Of a stretch of 64,000 nt of DNA, positions 60,376 to 64,000 are shown piece after piece. The notes below the pieces were generated by a model. The model was not told where the DNA came from, ran no database searches, and worked only from the letters and a program-made list of their open reading frames with translations. How positions within the stretch are numbered: position 1 is the first letter of the stretch; each line of letters begins with the position of its first letter. A program made the position numbers and the translations under genes. Source of the DNA: Nocardioides aquaticus. Lineage in GTDB: Bacteria > Actinomycetota > Actinomycetes > Propionibacteriales > Nocardioidaceae. The stretch lies in assembly GCF_018459925.1 (NCBI RefSeq), contig NZ_CP075371.1:3410001-3474000 (forward strand), in the 5' to 3' direction.

Positions 60376-62489
60376 CGGGTCTCCTCGCGGGCCGGCGGCA
60401 GGATGGACCCGTCGCGGGCGAAGGTGGGCAGCTGCTGGGGCGGGGTGGTGCCCGGGATGGCGGCCTCGGCGGGCTTCACCGCGCTGCCCTCGACGCCGTA
60501 GAGCGACTCCCAGATCTTGCGGATGTAGGGCCCCGAGGTGCCGGAGCCGGTGCCGCCCTGGCTGACCATCATCACCACGACGTAGTCCTCGGAGTAGGAG
60601 GCGACCCACGAGGTCGACTGCTTGCCGTAGACCTCCGCGGAGCCGGTCTTGGACCGGATCGGGACCTCGGCGAGCGGGAAGCCACCCATCCGCCAGGCCA
60701 TCGTCCCGACGCTGGTGACCTTCTTCAGCGCGTCGTCGATGTAGTCCAGCGTGTCCTGGGGGACGTCGACCGTGCCGACCGCCTCGGGGGCGAAGCGGCG
60801 CAGCACCGTGCCGTCCTCGGCCACCACGGCCTTGGCCACCCGCGGCTCGTAGAGCGTGCCGCCGTTGGCCAGCGCGCCGTACGCCCGGGCCAGCTGCAGC
60901 GGGGTGACGATCGTGTCGCCCTGGCCGATCGCGAAGTTGACGGCGTCACCGGCGCGGTAGGCGTAGCCCTCGACGCAGAACTCCCCGGCGAAGGTGTAGA
61001 CGAAGTCGCTGGTCTCGGCGTCCTGGGGCGCGTCGGCGATCCCGCAGTAGTAGTCCTTCATCTGCTCGTAGTAGGCGCGCTTCCACGTCCGGTCCGCGAT
61101 CCGGCCCGAGGCCTCGCCGGGCAGGTCGATGCCGGTCTCGGAGCCGAAGCCGAACTCCTTGGCCTCCTCCACCAGGGGGTCCGGGGCGTCGACGTCGTCG
61201 ACGTCGGACCCGAGCCGGGCCCAGTAGTCGTAGCCGATCCGGTAGAAGAACGTGTTGCAGGAGACCTCGAGGGCCTTGTCGAAGCCGATCGAGCCGTAGG
61301 CACCGGACTCGTAGTTCTTGAACACCCGGTTGCCCACCGCGAAGCCCGACGAGCAGTCCAGCCGGGTGTCCTCGCTGTAGCCGTGCGTGAGCGCGCCGGC
61401 GGTCATGAACGGCTTCCAGGTCGAGCCCGGGGCGAACTGGCCCTGCGTGGCGCGCCCGAGCAGCGGGGTGCCGGCGTCCTCGGAGTACAGCCGGGCCAGC
61501 TCGTCGTCGCCGATGCCGCCGACCCAGGTGCCCGGGTCGTAGGTGGGCTGGCTGGCCATCGCCACGACGCGGCCGGTGTCGGCCTCGAGCACCACCGCGG
61601 CGCCGGAGTCGGCGACGTAGTTGCGTCCGGTGACCTCGTCGAACGTCGACCGGGCGGTCGTGATGGCCTCGTTCAGCTGACGCTCGACCACGCCCTGCAC
61701 CTTGGCGTCCAGGGAGGTGACCAGGGTGTCGCCGGGCTGGGAGGCCAGCGACTCGTCGTCGCCCAGCACCCGGCCCATGGAGTCCACGGCCACGCTGCGG
61801 TAGCCGGGCATGCCGCGCAGCCACCGGTCGTACTGCTGCTCGACGCCGGCCCGGCCGACCACCGAGGCGCCGTTGACCGACCGGTCGCCGGAGGCCTTGG
61901 CGGAGTCGAGCTCGTCGGCGGTCACCGGGCTGAGGTAGCCCAGCAGGTGGGCGGCGTTGACGCCGTACGGCTGGGGGTAGGACCGCACGCTCTGCTGGTC
62001 CACGACCACGGCCGGGAAGTCCTCGTTCTGCTCCAGCAGCCGCAGCGCGACCTCGCGGTCGACGTCCTCGGCGACCGGCACCGGCTGGTACGGCGAGCCG
62101 TTCCAGCACCGGTCGGCCACGCTGCCGGGCTCCCCGCAGGTCACCAGGGCGTCCTCGAGGCGGCCGGTGTCGGCGTCGAGCTCGGTCGAGAGCCGGTCGA
62201 TCAGCAGGTCGTCCTGCTTGCCGGGGAGCTTGTCGAGCACGGTCCGGTCGACCGCGACCGTCCAGGAGGTGCGGTTGGCCACCAGCGGCCGGCCCTGGTC
62301 GTCGACGATCAGGCCCCGCTCGGGCTGCACGACGATCTCGCGCACCGACTGGGCCGCGGCGCGGGCGGTGTACTCGTCGCCGGAGACGACCTGGAGGTAG
62401 TACAGGCGCACGAAGAGGGTGGCGAACAACGAGAAGACCAGGGCCTGGACCACCACGAGCCGCAACCGGCTCCGGTGGGCCGGGCTCAC
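60372..62489 (-). CDS. mrdA: Penicillin-binding protein 2 (transpeptidase)
   Basis: PBP2 crosslinks peptidoglycan in the elongasome. The 705-residue protein has an N-terminal membrane span (VVVQALVFSLFATLFVRLYYLQ), a pedestal domain and the transpeptidase with SxxK (PGSTWKPF), SxN (EVSCNTFF) and KTG (RSKTGSAEVYG). The GTG at 62489 was chosen because it overlaps the mreD stop as GTGA, the pattern used throughout this operon; a GTG at 62498 would add three residues. The C-terminal tail is Pro-rich. Confidence 0.95.
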   Translation of the reverse strand: MSPAHRSRLRLVVVQALVFSLFATLFVRLYYLQVVSGDEYTARAAAQSVREIVVQPERGLIVDDQGRPLVANRTSWTVAVDRTVLDKLPGKQDDLLIDRLSTELDADTGRLEDALVTCGEPGSVADRCWNGSPYQPVPVAEDVDREVALRLLEQNEDFPAVVVDQQSVRSYPQPYGVNAAHLLGYLSPVTADELDSAKASGDRSVNGASVVGRAGVEQQYDRWLRGMPGYRSVAVDSMGRVLGDDESLASQPGDTLVTSLDAKVQGVVERQLNEAITTARSTFDEVTGRNYVADSGAAVVLEADTGRVVAMASQPTYDPGTWVGGIGDDELARLYSEDAGTPLLGRATQGQFAPGSTWKPFMTAGALTHGYSEDTRLDCSSGFAVGNRVFKNYESGAYGSIGFDKALEVSCNTFFYRIGYDYWARLGSDVDDVDAPDPLVEEAKEFGFGSETGIDLPGEASGRIADRTWKRAYYEQMKDYYCGIADAPQDAETSDFVYTFAGEFCVEGYAYRAGDAVNFAIGQGDTIVTPLQLARAYGALANGGTLYEPRVAKAVVAEDGTVLRRFAPEAVGTVDVPQDTLDYIDDALKKVTSVGTMAWRMGGFPLAEVPIRSKTGSAEVYGKQSTSWVASYSEDYVVVMMVSQGGTGSGTSGPYIRKIWESLYGVEGSAVKPAEAAIPGTTPPQQLPTFARDGSILPPAREETR

Positions 62490-63007
62490 CGCTGCCACGC
62501 GAGCGCCCGCACCGGCTCGAGCCGCCGGAACATCGCCATCAGCGGCGGGAGGACCAGCGGCGTCAGCAGCACGTCGAGCAGCAGCGCGAGGCCGACGACC
62601 CCGAGCACGGAACCCACCGAGCTGATCGGGTCCCCGAGCAGGGCGCCGGTCAGGGCGAAGACGGTCGTGCCCAGCAGGGAGCAGACGGCGACCGTGGCGA
62701 CCACCGCGACGGCGCTGCTGCGCGCCTCACGGTTGACCTGGCCGGCGACGAGCCCGACCAGGACCAGCGCGAGGGCCCACTGCCCGGCCACGTGGTCGGC
62801 CGGCGGCGCCAGGTCGAGCAGGAGGCCGGCGGCCAGGCCGAGGACCATCGCGAACGAGGCGCCCCGCACCAGGCCGGCGGCCACGACGACGAGCAGGACC
62901 AGGTTGGGCACGACACCGTGCCAGGAGACCTGGGACAGCACGGAGACCTGCAGCAGGGCGGCGACCAGCACCGCGGCGGCGGCGGCGAGCACGCGGACGC
63001 CGCTCAT
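62486..63007 (-). CDS. mreD: Rod-shape-determining protein MreD
   Basis: The 173-residue membrane protein has five to six predicted spans and the MreD pattern VVPNLVLLVVVAAGLVRGASFAMVLGLAAGLLLDL near residues 33-68. It links MreC and the PBP2-RodA pair to the cell-shape machinery. The ATG at 63007 overlaps the mreC stop by ATGA and its stop overlaps mrdA. Confidence 0.93.
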   Translation of the reverse strand: MSGVRVLAAAAAVLVAALLQVSVLSQVSWHGVVPNLVLLVVVAAGLVRGASFAMVLGLAAGLLLDLAPPADHVAGQWALALVLVGLVAGQVNREARSSAVAVVATVAVCSLLGTTVFALTGALLGDPISSVGSVLGVVGLALLLDVLLTPLVLPPLMAMFRRLEPVRALAWQR

Positions 63008-63993
63008 CGCAGGCTCCCGTCGGCCTCGACAAGGCCGCGGTCCGACACGGTCCCGGACGGCACCACGACCCCGACGACGTCGAGCGACCCGACGTCGACG
63101 AACGGCTCCACGACGACCCGCTTGGTGGACTCGCGCAGGCTCTCGTAGACCGCGGTCACGCGGCCGATCGGGATGCCGGCGGCGTACGGCGCGTCGTTGC
63201 GGCTGCCCCAGGTGACGACCGTGTCGTCCTTGGCGGGGGTCTCGGCGGCGTCGACCAGCTCGAGGTCGAGGTCGCCGCCCTCGCCGGCCTCGCCACGACC
63301 GCGCAGGAAGCCCATCTCCATGCTCTCCCCGACGCGGGCGCCGACGGTCGAGCCGGAGTCCACGACGAGCAGCACGGTGGCGGTGGTGCTGGTGACCCGG
63401 AGCACCCGGCCGACGAGGCCGTCGTCGTTGACCACCGTCATGTCGGGGCCGATCCCGGAGGAGGAGCCGGCATCGATGGTCACGGTGCCGGTGAAGGACT
63501 GCGACGGGCCGAAGCCGACCACGCGGGCCGGCACCAGGGCGTGCCCGAGGTCGCGGGCCGACGACGTCAGGGCCTCCAGCTCGGCGAGACGGTTGCGGTC
63601 GTAGCCGGCCGTGCGGACCTCGGAGCGCAGCGCGGCGTTCTCGGACTCCAGGGCGCCGACGTCGGCGCGCAGCGACGCCTGCGAGCGGAACCACTGCGGC
63701 ACCACGGAGACCGGGCGCACCGCGGCGGCCACGGCGGACTCGGCGGGGCCGACCACCTCGCCGACCGCGCGGCGCACCGGCTCGACCGGCGAGGAGTCGC
63801 CGGCCTGGGTGTCGAGCACCATCAGGCTGGCGCAGGCCATCACGAGGGCCACCACCAGGGAGGTCGGCGGGCGCTGGCCGGAGCCGAGCGGCTGCTCGCC
63901 CCAGCGCCGGTCGCCCCTGCTGCGCCCGAGCCCGTGACCGAGCCCGCGGGTGCGGCCGGGGCCACGACGCGCGAGGGGGGAGGTGCGGGCCAT
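63004..63993 (-). CDS. mreC: Rod-shape-determining protein MreC
   Basis: The 329-residue protein has an Arg/Gly-rich cytoplasmic N-terminus (about 45 residues), one membrane span (SLVVALVMACASLMVLD), a coiled coil near 75-125 (LRADVGALESENAALRSEV) and the two beta-barrels of MreC (ALVPARVVGFGPSQSFTGTVTIDAG, VNDDGLVGRVLRV). MreC scaffolds PBP2 for lateral wall synthesis. The ATG at 63993 lies 8 nt from the right edge of the window, so mreB, expected upstream, is not seen. Confidence 0.94.
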   Translation of the reverse strand: MARTSPLARRGPGRTRGLGHGLGRSRGDRRWGEQPLGSGQRPPTSLVVALVMACASLMVLDTQAGDSSPVEPVRRAVGEVVGPAESAVAAAVRPVSVVPQWFRSQASLRADVGALESENAALRSEVRTAGYDRNRLAELEALTSSARDLGHALVPARVVGFGPSQSFTGTVTIDAGSSSGIGPDMTVVNDDGLVGRVLRVTSTTATVLLVVDSGSTVGARVGESMEMGFLRGRGEAGEGGDLDLELVDAAETPAKDDTVVTWGSRNDAPYAAGIPIGRVTAVYESLRESTKRVVVEPFVDVGSLDVVGVVVPSGTVSDRGLVEADGSLR

Positions 63994-64000
63994 CAGCGCC

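Overview
This 64 kb window is very GC-rich, densely coding DNA from an actinomycete. The gene set and order point to Nocardioidaceae (Nocardioides or a close relative). These features include a TIGR03089 protein beside manC, paired LCP proteins, a galactofuran locus, gatCAB, and the block TIGR03960, TIGR03936, rne, rplU, rpmA, obg, proB. The family placement is inferred. I see no insertion sequence, prophage, CRISPR array, tRNA or rRNA gene.

Layout. 1-5200: the tail of an unidentified gene, manC, a TIGR03089 protein, a secreted peptidoglycan amidase with FG-GAP repeats, and a repeat-rich spacer. 5197-16623: a galactan operon (two GT2 enzymes, glf, a GlfT2-like polymerase, wzm, wzt), an inositol-monophosphatase-like gene, two LCP wall-polymer ligases and an enoyl-CoA hydratase. 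16664-23778: the most interesting part, a cobalamin-riboswitch-controlled operon. It encodes a secreted transcobalamin-like alpha-barrel protein, a membrane-tethered protein resembling the transcobalamin beta domain, and an ECF transporter (T, fused A-A, S). A second, lipoprotein alpha-barrel paralog lies just upstream and is coupled to gatCAB. 23775-32471: gatCAB, a WrbA-like quinone reductase, a SigE-family sigma factor with a membrane partner, ligA and a small hydrolase. 32497-40084: betB-betA-betT for choline import and oxidation, an aldo/keto reductase and a DUF4349 lipoprotein. 40091-55767: a MetE-like short methionine synthase, mnmA, a cysteine desulfurase, an EEP-family phosphatase, proB, obg, rpmA, rplU, rne, TIGR03936, an AlkZ-like protein and the TIGR03960 B12-binding-type radical SAM protein. 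55923-59127: a secreted beta-helix protein and an S33 peptidase. 59200-63993: the elongasome genes rodA, mrdA, mreD and mreC, read toward the left.

The central hypothesis is that bacteria here use a split version of the vertebrate B12 carriers intrinsic factor and transcobalamin. Separate alpha and beta proteins at the cell surface would capture corrinoid and hand it to an ECF importer. A compact B12 riboswitch controls the operon. A B12-binding-type radical SAM protein and a MetE-like protein elsewhere in the window are possible users of, or responses to, cobalamin.

Two general features recur. Many genes appear leaderless, with a TANNNT-type hexamer 6-7 nt before the start codon, and at three divergent gene pairs the two hexamers overlap. 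Neighbouring genes are also often joined by 4-nt GTGA or ATGA overlaps. Two genes (the second LCP protein and rne) have a well-supported start codon in a different frame from the body of the gene, separated by a C-run. These are either assembly indels or real frameshifts.
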